From the NCBI GenBank assembly GCA_050303615.1, contig JBNLCC010000086.1, positions 1 to 64,000 on the forward strand: a stretch of 64,000 nucleotides of DNA. The letters run 5' to 3'. This stretch comes from CAZDXJ01 sp050303615. GTDB lineage: Bacteria > Pseudomonadota > Gammaproteobacteria > Methylococcales > Methylomonadaceae. This document shows positions 8,846 to 19,200 of this stretch, piece after piece. The stretch's first letter is position 1. Each line of letters starts with the position of its first letter. Position numbers and translations under genes: made by a program. Below the pieces are notes generated by a model, which saw only the letters and a list, made by a program, of their open reading frames with translations, was not told where the DNA came from and searched no databases.

Positions 8846-9577
8846 TTGGAAATTTCGGTCGTTGTTCCTGTTTTTAATGAAGCTGAAAATATTCAATTCC
8901 TGCTCGACGAAATCGTCAGCGCCATGCGCCAAGCCCGCAATTATGAAATTATCTATGTCGATGACGGCAGCGATGACGGGACGGCGCAAATCCTCATCGA
9001 CGCATCAAAACGCATAGCTAATTTGAGAATCTTGCGGCACCGGCAAAGTTGCGGACAAAGTACGGCTATTCATAGCGGCGTGCAAGCCGCCAAGTTTAAT
9101 TTTATCGCGACCCTGGACGGCGACGGTCAGAATGACCCGGCTGATGTTCCCCGGTTGTGGCAAAATTTTCAAGCGTCCCGTAAAACCAATCCATCGCTGT
9201 GGATGGTGGTGGGATGGCGTAAACAGCGCATTGACAGCGCTTGGCGCCGTTTCAGTTCCAGGGTGGCGAATTTGGTTCGTGCGACGCTGCTGCACGACAA
9301 AACGCCCGATACCGGTTGCGGCTTAAAGTTATTCTTGCGGGATAAGTTTTTGTTGCTGCCATACTTTGATCACATGCACCGATTTTTGCCGGCGCTGGTT
9401 TTACGGGCCGGCGGACAAGTGGTTTCCGAAGCGGTTAATCACCGCGGGCGGGTTAGAGGCAACTCCAAATACGGGACATTGGATCGTTTAGCTGCGGGAA
9501 TCATTGATTTGTTGGGCGTCATTTGGTTAAACAAACGTGCGAAACTGCCGGTTCTGGAGGAAATAAGCAATGACTAA
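8846..9577 (+). CDS. GT2 family glycosyltransferase (polyprenyl-phosphate sugar transferase-like)
   Basis: The product is 243 residues. The GT2 fold shows SVVVPVFNEAENI at the N-terminus, the nucleotide-sugar motif IIYVDDGSDDGT, and the metal-binding ATLDGDGQNDPAD. A later RGNSKYGTLDRL segment is typical of DPM1/ArnC-like enzymes that transfer sugar to a lipid carrier. The start is a TTG at 8846 with GGAG 10 bases upstream. It overlaps by 8 bases with a LAB_N protein gene, a pairing often seen for envelope lipid modification. Sugar and acceptor are unknown. Confidence 0.85.
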   Translation: MEISVVVPVFNEAENIQFLLDEIVSAMRQARNYEIIYVDDGSDDGTAQILIDASKRIANLRILRHRQSCGQSTAIHSGVQAAKFNFIATLDGDGQNDPADVPRLWQNFQASRKTNPSLWMVVGWRKQRIDSAWRRFSSRVANLVRATLLHDKTPDTGCGLKLFLRDKFLLLPYFDHMHRFLPALVLRAGGQVVSEAVNHRGRVRGNSKYGTLDRLAAGIIDLLGVIWLNKRAKLPVLEEISND

Positions 9578-9848
9578 CGATGTGCTGTGGATTTCCGTGG
9601 GCTTTATCGGGCAGGCCCTGTTTTCCGCCCGTTTTTTGGTGCAATGGCTGCAAAGCGAGCGTATTAAACGCAGTGTGATACCGACCGCCTTTTGGTATTT
9701 TAGTATCGCCGGAGGTATGACTTTGCTAATGTATTCTATACACCGCCAGGATCCGGTATTTATTGTCGGGCAAGCGAGCGGGTTATTGATTTATTCGCGC
9801 AACCTGTATTTTATCTGCCGGGAAAAAAAGCGGCTGAATCTGCAGTAA
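9570..9848 (+). CDS. Lipid A biosynthesis N-terminal (LAB_N) domain membrane protein
   Basis: The product is 92 residues with three hydrophobic segments and the LAB_N signature: GFIGQALFSARFLVQWLQSE followed by IPTAFWYFSIAGG and IVGQASGLLIYSRN. Stand-alone LAB_N proteins commonly neighbour ArnC-like GT2 genes and are thought to help move or bind lipid-linked sugars. It overlaps the upstream GT2 by 8 bases, so translational coupling is likely. Confidence 0.85.
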   Translation: MTNDVLWISVGFIGQALFSARFLVQWLQSERIKRSVIPTAFWYFSIAGGMTLLMYSIHRQDPVFIVGQASGLLIYSRNLYFICREKKRLNLQ

Positions 9849-9888
9849 AATATCGGATTTTCCGAAAAGCTTGTCATAGAGGGACTAA

Positions 9889-10707
9889 TTGGAAGTGTTG
9901 CGGCTGTTGTTTTTTTTCCTGCTTTTACCGCTTACCGCCAATGCGGAAATTTTTGTATGGAAGACTCCGGACGGCGCTACCCACTATTCCGATCACGCCG
10001 TTCCAGGATCCGAACGGTTGCCGGTCACGCCGGGTTACAGCTACTATGCGGTGTCCAAGGTGTATGACGGCGATACCCTGTTGCTGCGCAACGGCCTGAA
10101 GGTGCGGCTGACAGGGATAAACACACCGGAAGTGGAAGGTAGGCATAAAGCGGCAGAGCCCGGTGGGGATGCTGCAAAAATTTGGTTATCCGAAATATTG
10201 GCGGGCAAAAAAGTCCGCCTGCAAACGGATTTGGAAAAAAAAGATAAATACGGACGGACGTTGGCGCACGTGTTTACCGAGGATCGCTTGCACGTCAATG
10301 TGGAGCTGGTGAAGCGAGGTCTGGCAACGGTCAGTATTTATCCGCCCAATCTGGAATATGTTGACCAATTGCTGCTCGCACAGCAGCAGGCGGAAGCGCA
10401 AAATCGCGGCTTGTGGCAGCTCGAAGCATACCGCCCCATACATTTTGAATCGCTCAACCAGAACAACTATACGGGATGGCATCGCGTTTTCGGCCGCGCT
10501 ACCGCAGTGAGGAATGGCCGCAAGTACAGTTTTCTGTGGTTTTCGCCCTATTTCGAAGTAGGGATAGATAAGAAATTTTTGGCATTATTTCCCGATCTTA
10601 AATACTATACGGACAAACGATTGGAAGTTCGTGGTTGGCTTTCGCGCAAGCAGCAGCATTTTACGATGTTTATCCGCCATCCGAGTGCCATAAAAATTCT
10701 TCAGTAA
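9889..10707 (+). CDS. Secreted DUF4124-thermonuclease (SNase-like) protein
   Basis: The product is 272 residues. A signal peptide (LRLLFFFLLLPLTANA) is followed by a short DUF4124 motif (EIFVWKTPDGATHYSD, about 19-34), then a staphylococcal-nuclease fold: VYDGDTLLLRNGLKVRLTGINTPE (Asp and Arg catalytic positions present), KDKYGRTLAHVF and the conserved LVKRGLA / ARGLW-like segment (NRGLW). A C-terminal extension of about 90 residues is not recognised. It should act in the periplasm or outside the cell on nucleic acid. The start is a TTG at 9889 with GAGGGA just upstream. Confidence 0.85.
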   Translation: MEVLRLLFFFLLLPLTANAEIFVWKTPDGATHYSDHAVPGSERLPVTPGYSYYAVSKVYDGDTLLLRNGLKVRLTGINTPEVEGRHKAAEPGGDAAKIWLSEILAGKKVRLQTDLEKKDKYGRTLAHVFTEDRLHVNVELVKRGLATVSIYPPNLEYVDQLLLAQQQAEAQNRGLWQLEAYRPIHFESLNQNNYTGWHRVFGRATAVRNGRKYSFLWFSPYFEVGIDKKFLALFPDLKYYTDKRLEVRGWLSRKQQHFTMFIRHPSAIKILQ

Positions 10708-10716
10708 TAAGTAAAA

Positions 10717-12282
10717 TTGAACAAAAGCCGGAAAACATTCGAATTACAGGATGCGCTTGCAAATCATTACGACGTGATCGTGATCGGCAGCGGCATGGGC
10801 GGCTTGACGGCAGCGGCGTTGCTGGCGACAGCCGGCAAGTCGGTATTGGTTGTCGAACGCCATGACCGGCCCGGGGGGTATGCCCACGGCTTTAAACGGA
10901 AACGCTATCATTTTGATGCGGGCGTGCATATGACCAGCGGCTGCGGACCGGAAGGCTATCAGGGCGGGCAGGTTATCTACAAAACTTTGCTGGCGGTCGG
11001 TGTCATTGATGCAGTTGACTTTATTTCGGTCAATCCGTTTTGCCATGCGCATTTTCCCGGTTTAAAAATTGATCTGCCCCAGACTATTGAGCCGTTTATC
11101 AGTACGATGGCAGGGCAGTTCCCGGATGCCGAGCCGGCATTGCGCCGCTTGATAATGCTCAGTCTCCGGATTTCCGAACAGGCGGCGTCGGCAGGCGCCA
11201 TTATGGAATCGGCTGATAACACGTTAATTCACGAAAAGCTGGCGCTGCTGTTTCGCTACCGTAAGGCAACTTTGGCCGAGGTTCTGGATGAATTTATCGA
11301 TAACCCAGCGCTGCAGGCGGTGCTCGCAGCAAGTTGGCCTTATTTAGGGTTGCCTCCTTCGCAACTTTCCTTTGTTTATTGGTCTACGATGTTTACCGGT
11401 TATCTGGTCGATGGCGCTTATTATTGCAGAGGCGGGTTTCAAAGGCTTGCAGATGCGTTGGTCAAAGGTTTGATCGACAAGGGCGGCAATATTCTATACA
11501 AGCTTGCCGTGGCCAGGATTAATGTCGATGCAGGGCGGGTGACGGGTATCACTTTGGATAGCGGCCATGCCATCCGTACGCAAACGGTCATTTCCAATGC
11601 TGACATGCTCAGTACTGTTTATCAACTGGTCGGCAAGCAACATTTTCCGGCAACATTTGTCAATAAACTACAAAAAATGCAGCAATCATTGTCAATTTTT
11701 GCAGTTTATATTGCGACCGACCTGGCACTAAATAACGGCGATTTTGTGCACGAGACCTTTAGTTATGACAATTTCGACCATGATTATAATTTCCTCAGAA
11801 CCAAACAGGGCGATATATCCTGGATCAGCATCACTATTCCCACGTTGACCGATCCCGGTCTTGCACCGCCGGGCGAGCACCTGGTCATGCTGACTACCTT
11901 ATTGCCTTTTGATTTATGTAGCGACTGGACCGGAGCTAAAAACCGCTATCAGCGCAGAATGTTGGAGTTGGCTGATAAAATTATTCCCGGCTTAAGCGAG
12001 CATTTATTGTATGTGGAGTCCGGTTCACCCGCTACCATGCAGCGTTATACGTTAAATCACCAGGGTTCCGCCTACGGGTGGGACGTTACCCCTGAGCAGG
12101 TCGGGCCGAAGCGGATTGGTAATTGCTCTCCGCTGCAAGGCCTGTATTTTGCCGGCCATTGGACGGCCCCCGGCGGAGGGGTTTATGGCGTTTGCGTTTC
12201 AGGCATGATGGCCGCGCAACAAATAGTACCGTACGCAGGTATGGATAAATTTTTTACTTTTTTCAGAGACAACGTTAAATGA
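10717..12282 (+). CDS. Phytoene desaturase/carotenoid isomerase-like FAD oxidoreductase
   Basis: The product is 521 residues. The dinucleotide-binding motif is DVIVIGSGMGGLTAAALLATAGKSVLVVER with the following PGGYAHGFKRKRYHFDAG. The C-terminal FAD-binding signature GLYFAGHWTAPGGGVYGVCVSGMMAAQQI belongs to the CrtI/CrtISO/RetSat superfamily. These enzymes desaturate, isomerise or saturate polyenes. Methanotrophs make carotenoids, so that is the likeliest substrate class, but the neighbours (GT2, LAB_N) do not prove it. The start is a TTG at 10717 with a weak ribosome site. The 3' end overlaps the next GT2 by 4 bases (ATGA). Confidence 0.8.
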   Translation: MNKSRKTFELQDALANHYDVIVIGSGMGGLTAAALLATAGKSVLVVERHDRPGGYAHGFKRKRYHFDAGVHMTSGCGPEGYQGGQVIYKTLLAVGVIDAVDFISVNPFCHAHFPGLKIDLPQTIEPFISTMAGQFPDAEPALRRLIMLSLRISEQAASAGAIMESADNTLIHEKLALLFRYRKATLAEVLDEFIDNPALQAVLAASWPYLGLPPSQLSFVYWSTMFTGYLVDGAYYCRGGFQRLADALVKGLIDKGGNILYKLAVARINVDAGRVTGITLDSGHAIRTQTVISNADMLSTVYQLVGKQHFPATFVNKLQKMQQSLSIFAVYIATDLALNNGDFVHETFSYDNFDHDYNFLRTKQGDISWISITIPTLTDPGLAPPGEHLVMLTTLLPFDLCSDWTGAKNRYQRRMLELADKIIPGLSEHLLYVESGSPATMQRYTLNHQGSAYGWDVTPEQVGPKRIGNCSPLQGLYFAGHWTAPGGGVYGVCVSGMMAAQQIVPYAGMDKFFTFFRDNVK

Positions 12283-13049
12283 TGTCCCCGGTTTCAAGCA
12301 CACATCTATTATTGATTCCTTCCTATAACAGCGGCGCCATGGTCATCGATGTCGTAAAGCAGGCATTGCATTATTGGCGTCCGGTATGGGTGGTGGTCGA
12401 TGGCAGTGATGACGGTACAGGCAAGTTATTGGATGCGCTGGCAGCACGGCAACAGCATTTGACTGTTCTGCACCATGCGGTCAACCGGGGCAAGGGCAGT
12501 GCGGTTTATACCGGCATTAGCGCCGCTTTGGAGCAGGGCTATACCCATGTTTTGACAATGGATGCGGATGGGCAACATCCCCCGTCGGCAATCCCATTGT
12601 TTATGGCGGAATCCGAGTCTCATCCGCAGGCGATGATATTGGGTGATCCGGTGTTTGACGCAAGCGCCCCCGCGATACGCGTCAACGGCCGCAAAATCGC
12701 TAATTTCTGGACCCATCTGGAAACGTTGGGTGCCGGTATTCACGACGCGTTATTTGGCTTCCGCGTCTATCCGCTGCAACCGCTAAAAGCCGTGATGGAT
12801 TCGACGCGTTTCGCCCGGAGATTTGACTTTGAGCCGGAAGCGGCGATACGTTTGGTTTGGTCGGGTGTTCCGATAATCAACCGACCGGTTGCTGTGCGTT
12901 ATCTCACTGCTGCGGAAGGCGGCGTATCGCATTTTAACTATTTACGTGACAATGTGTTGTTAATCTGGATGTATGCGCGTTTGTTTTTTGGCTTTCTGTT
13001 ACGTCTTCCTGTTTTAGTTTATCGGCAGTTGAAAAAATATAGGCAATAA
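12279..13049 (+). CDS. GT2 family glycosyltransferase
   Basis: The product is 256 residues. GT2 landmarks are LLIPSYNSGAMVIDVVKQAL, VVVDGSDDGTGK and VLTMDADGQHPPSAIPLF. The C-terminus is hydrophobic (FFGFLLRLPVLVYRQ). It overlaps the flavoprotein stop by 4 bases (ATGA), which ties the two functionally: a glycosylated polyene or lipid product is an attractive but unproven idea. A second ATG follows directly at 12282. Confidence 0.85.
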   Translation: MMSPVSSTHLLLIPSYNSGAMVIDVVKQALHYWRPVWVVVDGSDDGTGKLLDALAARQQHLTVLHHAVNRGKGSAVYTGISAALEQGYTHVLTMDADGQHPPSAIPLFMAESESHPQAMILGDPVFDASAPAIRVNGRKIANFWTHLETLGAGIHDALFGFRVYPLQPLKAVMDSTRFARRFDFEPEAAIRLVWSGVPIINRPVAVRYLTAAEGGVSHFNYLRDNVLLIWMYARLFFGFLLRLPVLVYRQLKKYRQ

Positions 13050-13081
13050 AACACAGGATATTGCTCCCGGTAACGTTGTCA

Positions 13082-13747
13082 TCATGAGATTTTATTCAGC
13101 ATTCGTTGGTTACGGGTTAGCATTGCCCAGTATTTTCCGCTGTAAAACCAGTGCAAGTAAAACGCCTCTTGCAGGCAATTAACCAGGTTTTTGCCGTTAA
13201 GACGGAATTTATCTTCCGCCGCGCATAATTGATGGCGGATTCCCAGACTTGATGCCAGAATGCTGCAGCGTGCCAAATGATAACGATTGGAAATGATAAC
13301 GGTATTTTGCCGGTTGAGCAGTTGCCGGGCGTTTTTAAGATTTTCCAAGGTATTTCTGGAATGATCTTCCAGCCTAATGTTATTCAGTAAGACGTTTTGT
13401 TCAAGCAGATATTCATAGCCGGCTTGTGCTTCGCTGATTTTCGCGCCGGCTGTTTTTCCCCCCATTAAAATGGCATTCCGGAAGTCGCAACTTAACAACC
13501 GGTCCAGCCTGCAACGGTACTCGCTGTCCGGTTTGCCGTTCGCCAGTTTTTTGCCGAATACCAGATACACCGTATCGCTCGAACTAGGGACAGCGGCTGT
13601 CTCTAACGCCTTGCGAATGACAAAAAAGGTAAAAAACAAAAAAAACAAGCCGCATGAAATCACCACGACGATGACCGAAACCATCAACACAAATAGCGCG
13701 TCATGATCTTTATTGGGAAGGAGATTGACCGGATTGAATGATGACAA
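13082..13747 (-). CDS. DUF218 (YdcF/SanA/ElyC-like) membrane protein
   Basis: The product is 221 residues with an N-terminal TM segment (about 20-44) and a DUF218 domain: VYLVFGKKLANGKPDSEYRCRLD, AILMGGKTAGAKISEAQAGYEYL, EDHSRNTLENLKNAR and VIISNRYHLARC. The family is linked to envelope integrity and undecaprenyl-phosphate lipid carrier homeostasis. The gene converges on the GT2 cluster with only about 30 bases between stops, which fits an envelope theme. Confidence 0.8.
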   Translation of the reverse strand: MSSFNPVNLLPNKDHDALFVLMVSVIVVVISCGLFFLFFTFFVIRKALETAAVPSSSDTVYLVFGKKLANGKPDSEYRCRLDRLLSCDFRNAILMGGKTAGAKISEAQAGYEYLLEQNVLLNNIRLEDHSRNTLENLKNARQLLNRQNTVIISNRYHLARCSILASSLGIRHQLCAAEDKFRLNGKNLVNCLQEAFYLHWFYSGKYWAMLTRNQRMLNKIS

Positions 13748-13958
13748 TTAATAGACTCCCTATAAAATTACATTTAGCATATTATTAACGCCGGATAGGG
13801 GATGAGCCTCGCCGGCTTTTTTAAGTCGCTGAATAATACCAGGATTGGGCGGTTTCTCCGGTAATTACGGTATAAAGGAGAGATGCGGAGGTTAAATCCT
13901 ATTACTTGAAAGTATATTATCAAAATTCTATGCGATTTATCTGCAGCAGAGGCGTTGA

Positions 13959-15785
13959 ATGTATCGAAAAATAATGTTTTCGGCTGGCTCATTTTTGCTT
14001 GGTTATGGTTTATGGGTCAGTCCGGATTTTAAGGAGATTGCCGCCGGAATCGCCATTTTCCTATTTGGGATGTTGTCGCTTGAACAAGGATTTCGTTCAT
14101 TTACCGGAGGTGTGCTTGAAAAAATCCTGCGCACGATAACCGACAAACTGTGGAAACGTCTTAGTTTCGGCATTTTCTCCACGGTATTGATGCAATCCAG
14201 TTCGCTGGTATCGGTGCTGACTATTTCTTTTTTAAGCGCCGGTCTACTGGATCTCGCCGCAGGCATGGGCATTGTATTCGGCGCCAACCTTGGAACAACC
14301 ACCGGCGCATGGCTGGTTGCCGGTTACGGCGTAAAAGTGAATATTTCAGCTTATGCGATGCCGATGCTGGTTTTTGGCGTTTTACTGGTGCTGCAAAAAC
14401 CGGCACAAGTGAAAGGGGTGGGATATATTTTATCCGGGGTGGGTTTTTTGTTTCTCGGCATTCATTATATGAAGGATGGGTTCGAGGCATTTAGAAATAC
14501 GATTAGTCTGACCGAATACGCGCTGCCCGGATTGAAGGGGCTGGTGGTTTATGTTTTGCTCGGCATTGCGGCTACGGTCATTATTCAATCCAGCGATGCG
14601 ACGATGGTGTTGATTATCACTGCGCTTTCCGTGCAGCAGGTTACTTATGAAAATGCCGTGGCGATGGCGATTGGGGCAAATATCGGCACGACGATCACTG
14701 CACTCATCGGTTCGATAAGCGCCAACATAGAAGGAAAAAGGCTGGCGGCGGCGCATTTGCTGTTTAATACGATTACCGCGGTGATCGCTTTGCTTTTGCT
14801 TAACCGGTTTGTCTGGTTGGTCGATATATTTAGTACGGCAGTCGGTATTAACAGCGATGACTATCCGTTGAAGCTGGCTGCTTTTCATTCACTGTTCAAT
14901 TTGGTCGGAATCTCGTTGATGTTGCCGTTTGTTAATGTGCTCGCCCGCCTTTTACAAAAACTGCTTAAGGCCAAGGTAATCACCGTCGATCAGCCGAGAT
15001 ATTTAAATCAAGCGGCATTGGTCTATCCCGATACCGTGGTCGAGGCGGTAAATAAAGAAACGATCCATTTGTATCAAAATGCGGTAAAAATTATGCTTAA
15101 CACGTTGGCGCTTACCGAAAAAGACTTGACCGCCGATAGCGGACTGCAGGAAATTATTTCCAAGCGGCAAATTGTACCTTTTTATGATTTTGACACGGAT
15201 TATGAAAAGTATATAAAAGGGATTTATAGCGCGATTATTGCTTTTATTGTTCAGGCCGATGTTTCCAAAGAGAGGGAACTGTCGAAGCGGCTTTACTGGC
15301 TGCGTCTGGCAAATCGCCATATTGTCGAAGCGCTTAAGGGCAGTAAGCATATGCAAAAGAACCTGCGTCGCATTTCATCGTCCCGGCATCAGGCTGCGAT
15401 TGTCGAATACAATAAAATCCGTTATCAGCTGGCTTTATTGATTAGGGAAATCGAATCCATCAGGAAGAGGGATGTTATTGAAGAACTGCCGCTGTTAACG
15501 CTGGATAATTTGAAGGCAAGCATCGAAGAACAGGATCAACAAATGAATCAAACCATTGACGCCCTGATTCGGGAGCATAAAATTTCCGCGGAAACCGGTA
15601 CCTCGCTGATTAACGACAGCGCCTATTTATACAATATTAAACAGCACTTACTGAAAATGGCCGAAACCGTTTTTATCATCAATCAACCGACCGTGACCGA
15701 TGCCGAGAAGCAACTTGCGCTGAACAGATCGGAACTGCTTGAGGTGATAAATCCCAAGGCGAAAGAAGCATCCCCTTCCTCATAA
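13959..15785 (+). CDS. Na+/phosphate cotransporter (NptA/PNaS family) with PhoU-like domain
   Basis: The product is 608 residues. Two inverted repeats carry the family motifs MQSSSLVSVLTISFLSAG ... GANLGTTTGAW and IIQSSDATMVLIITAL ... GANIGTTITALIGS, surrounded by about eight TM helices (to about residue 345). The last 250 residues are helical with the PhoU-like arrangement. It should import (or equilibrate) phosphate with sodium. GAGG precedes the ATG at 13959. A small coiled-coil gene follows after 9 bases. CHAD and SixA-Nudix proteins further along suggest a phosphate/polyphosphate theme. Confidence 0.9.
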   Translation: MYRKIMFSAGSFLLGYGLWVSPDFKEIAAGIAIFLFGMLSLEQGFRSFTGGVLEKILRTITDKLWKRLSFGIFSTVLMQSSSLVSVLTISFLSAGLLDLAAGMGIVFGANLGTTTGAWLVAGYGVKVNISAYAMPMLVFGVLLVLQKPAQVKGVGYILSGVGFLFLGIHYMKDGFEAFRNTISLTEYALPGLKGLVVYVLLGIAATVIIQSSDATMVLIITALSVQQVTYENAVAMAIGANIGTTITALIGSISANIEGKRLAAAHLLFNTITAVIALLLLNRFVWLVDIFSTAVGINSDDYPLKLAAFHSLFNLVGISLMLPFVNVLARLLQKLLKAKVITVDQPRYLNQAALVYPDTVVEAVNKETIHLYQNAVKIMLNTLALTEKDLTADSGLQEIISKRQIVPFYDFDTDYEKYIKGIYSAIIAFIVQADVSKERELSKRLYWLRLANRHIVEALKGSKHMQKNLRRISSSRHQAAIVEYNKIRYQLALLIREIESIRKRDVIEELPLLTLDNLKASIEEQDQQMNQTIDALIREHKISAETGTSLINDSAYLYNIKQHLLKMAETVFIINQPTVTDAEKQLALNRSELLEVINPKAKEASPSS

Positions 15786-15794
15786 GGATCCGCC

Positions 15795-16067
15795 ATGAAA
15801 AAGAAAAAACTGCTCAAAAAACTTCAGGCATTTTTTGATTTGGATGAACGCAGAAAAAAGGCGCATGTCGATGATTTATGTAAAATCCTAAAAAAATTAA
15901 AAGCGAAAGAGCGAAAAATTGCTGCCGAACTGGAGCGGGAAATCGACCCTGAACAGTGCAAAGTGCTGCAGCAGGAATTGGATATTATTGACGCGCAACG
16001 CAAAAAAGGCATTAATTTTATAAAGCAATTAACCGATAACAGCGACCCGAAAGTTGATTTAATTTGA
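15795..16067 (+). CDS. Small charged coiled-coil protein, function unknown
   Basis: The product is 90 residues, very rich in Lys and Glu, predicted almost wholly helical (MKKKKLLKKLQAFFDLDER..., then KILKKLKAKERKIAAELERE). There is no signal peptide or TM segment. AAGGAT lies just before the ATG, and the gene starts 9 bases after the phosphate cotransporter, so the two should be co-transcribed. A partner or regulator of the transporter's cytoplasmic PhoU domain is possible, but only position supports this. Confidence 0.65.
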   Translation: MKKKKLLKKLQAFFDLDERRKKAHVDDLCKILKKLKAKERKIAAELEREIDPEQCKVLQQELDIIDAQRKKGINFIKQLTDNSDPKVDLI

Positions 16068-16214
16068 GTTGGCGGAAATCATTCGATTCAACAACCTATC
16101 CATCTCATCGCAGATTGTCAAAATTCCGGGGGTAGCGGTCGACATTGCAGTTCTTGGACAGCCGGTAATCGTACTATAATAAATTTAATTCTCCCTATAC
16201 GGAATGAAGCAATA

Positions 16215-19200
16215 ATGCAACCAATAAAACGAAAACTTTATCTTATAGCCGGTGCGGTTGTCGTTTTAGCCGTTGTTTATATTGCTTTCTTTTTTATTTT
16301 TCTGGACCTAGTCGTCGATTTCTGGTGGTTCGGCTCGCTTGGTTTTGAAACCTATTTCTGGCTCAGGCTGCTTTATAAATATCTCATTCTGGGCGGATTT
16401 ACTTTATTGTTTTTCCTGATATTTTTCTTTCATTTTTGGATTGCCTCGAAGTTTCTCGGTATTAATCGGCCGACGCGAAGCGAGGGTACGGAAGACGATG
16501 CGAAAAAATCCCTGCGGCTTATCGAAAAATTTCAAACCGGTGCATTGGAAGTCTATATTCCCTTGTCGCTGATTATGTCGATTATTATCGCATTACCGTT
16601 TTACCAGCATTGGGAGCAGGCGCTGCTGTATATTTTTGCACCGCGTACCGGTATCGACGATCCGGTTTTCGGACACGATGTCGGGTTTTACATGTTTTCA
16701 TACCCGATTTATCAGTTGATTCAAAAGCAATTGCTCGGCATATCGGTGTGTTTATTTTTTGCCGTAGCATTTCTTTATTGGATCGAGCATCGCCTGTTTG
16801 ACAAACAACAAACACAGTATCCGAGAGGCGTGAAAATACATTTGGGAGTGCTTGCGGCATTTGTCTGCTTGTTTGTGGTCTGGGGATTTTTACTAGATCG
16901 CTTCAGTCTTTTGTATTATGAGAACCATGAACCGGTCTTTTACGGGCCGGGTTTTGTCGAAATCCGTTACCAGTTGCCGCTGATTTGGCTGTCGATAGCC
17001 GCATTTTTACTGCTGGCTTATTTTTTTGCACAACTTTTTTATTCTCACGGCCGGAAAGGCCATAGAGGAATCATTGTTTTTTCTATTGCCGTGATGGTGA
17101 TTTTTGCTTTACGTGAAGTGGCTGTAATTCCGGATTTGATCAATACCTTTATCGTTCAGCCCAATCCGGTAAAAACCGAAAAACCGTTCATGCGCTACAA
17201 TATTACCGCTACACTGCATGCCTATGCTTTGGATAAAGTGAAAACCGTGGAATTCGTACCGACTTTGGCACCTTTGGACGATCTGTTGAATTGGGAGGGA
17301 AAAAAATATTTGGATAACGTTCCGTTATGGGATCGGGAGTTATTGAAAGATGTTTATTTTCAGTTGCAAGGATTAAGGCCTTACTACAATTTTCCCAGTG
17401 TTGATGAAGACCGCTATTTGATGAACAATGTCCTGAAACAGGTAAACCTGTCGGCACGGGAGCTCAATATCGAAAAATTGCCGCAGGAAGCGCAAAACTG
17501 GGAAAACAAACATTTGCGTTATACCCATGGTTACGGCGCCGTGATGTCGCCGGCGGCACAACCCGGCGGACAGCCGTTTCAATGGTTTTTGCGAGGCCTT
17601 GATTTATATTCACCGGTGGGCATTAAAATAAAAAAACCGGATATTTATTATGGTCTGGAAGACTACCCTTACGCAATTGTGCCGAATAAACTGGAAGTGG
17701 TCGGTATTGCCGGAAGTCAAGCCGCTACCGGAAGTTATTCCGGCAAGGGTGGTATTCCTGTACGTTCGTTATTCCGGAAAATGCTGCTCGCATTTTATTT
17801 CAGGGATGAAAAAATATTTTTTTCCGTAAATATCACTGATGTGAGCCGCCTCAGATTTCGCCGTAACATTACTGATCGTATCGACATATTGACCCCGTAT
17901 CTGACCCTGGATAGCGATCCTTACCTGGTGGCAGTCGATGATAGTTTTTATTGGATCCAGGATGCCTATACGATATCGAACTGGTATCCGGTCTCCAAAC
18001 GTTCCGTTGCTTGGCTGAGAAAGAATGCTAAAGAAAATGACGAGTCATTCAACTATATCCGGAATTCGGTCAAAATCGTGATTAATGCCTACGACGGTAC
18101 AACCCATTTTTATATAGCCGATCCCGATGACCCGATCATCCAGGCCTATGATCGCGCTTATCCCGGATTCTTCAAAAGACTTGAGGAATTGCCGCCGGGT
18201 TTGGATAAGCATTTACGCTATCCAAGGGACATTTATTATTATCAGATGGATATTTACAAGCGTTATCATCAAGTTAAGCCGGAACTGTTTTATGAGCAGG
18301 CGGAGACCTGGGAATTTCCGGAGTTGGAGGGAGAGGAACTAAAGCCTTACTACTTAACCACCGAATTGCAAGGATGTGCCGGTATTGACCGATTTATCCA
18401 ATTGAGCCTGTTGACGCCCATTGCCCGGGATAATTTGAGCGCGTTTGCCGCAGCGGGTATTCGCGATCCCGAAACATGCGGTTCGAAATATTCACCTTCC
18501 GTCACGCTGTATAAAATAAGAAAGGATATCCAACTGGACGGGCCCGTGCAAATCGGTGCGCTGATCGATCAGGACCCGGTTATCTCGGAGCAATTAACCT
18601 TATGGGATCAGCACGGTTCAACGGTGGTTCGCGGTCGGATGATCCTGTTACCGGTCGGCAGGACAGTGCTGTATCTGCAGCCGCTGTATTTGATTTCGAC
18701 CGATACTAAAATACCGGAGCTGGCACGGGTTATCGTTGCCACCGGTAGTGAAGTAATGATGCAGAAGTCGGCAGGAAAGGCATTTAAAGAATTGGAAATT
18801 GCACTGGGTGCCGATCCGGCTTTGGTTTACCCCGAAAAAACCAAGCAAAAACCAAAATCAAAACCGGAACCAAAACCGGAAAAACCTTCAAAGCCTGCGC
18901 AGCCGCCCAGAGCCGTTGCGCTGCCCGAACCGGTACAGGAAGCTCCAGTCGAAACCAGTCCTTATGCGGAGCCGCCTGCGGAGTTAAAACAGCCGGAAAT
19001 AAAAGAGCCGATACTTAAATTTACCTTGGCGGGCGATATTTCCTTTAGCTTCGGTAAAAGTAAAATCAATTCTGCAGCGGCGAAAAAACTTGCTGAAATC
19101 GCTGCAGAGATTCGCCGGCGTCAGGATGTAACCGTAAAGATCAATGGCTATACCGATAGCAAAGGGAGCAAAACCTACAACCAGCGTTTATCCGTGGACC

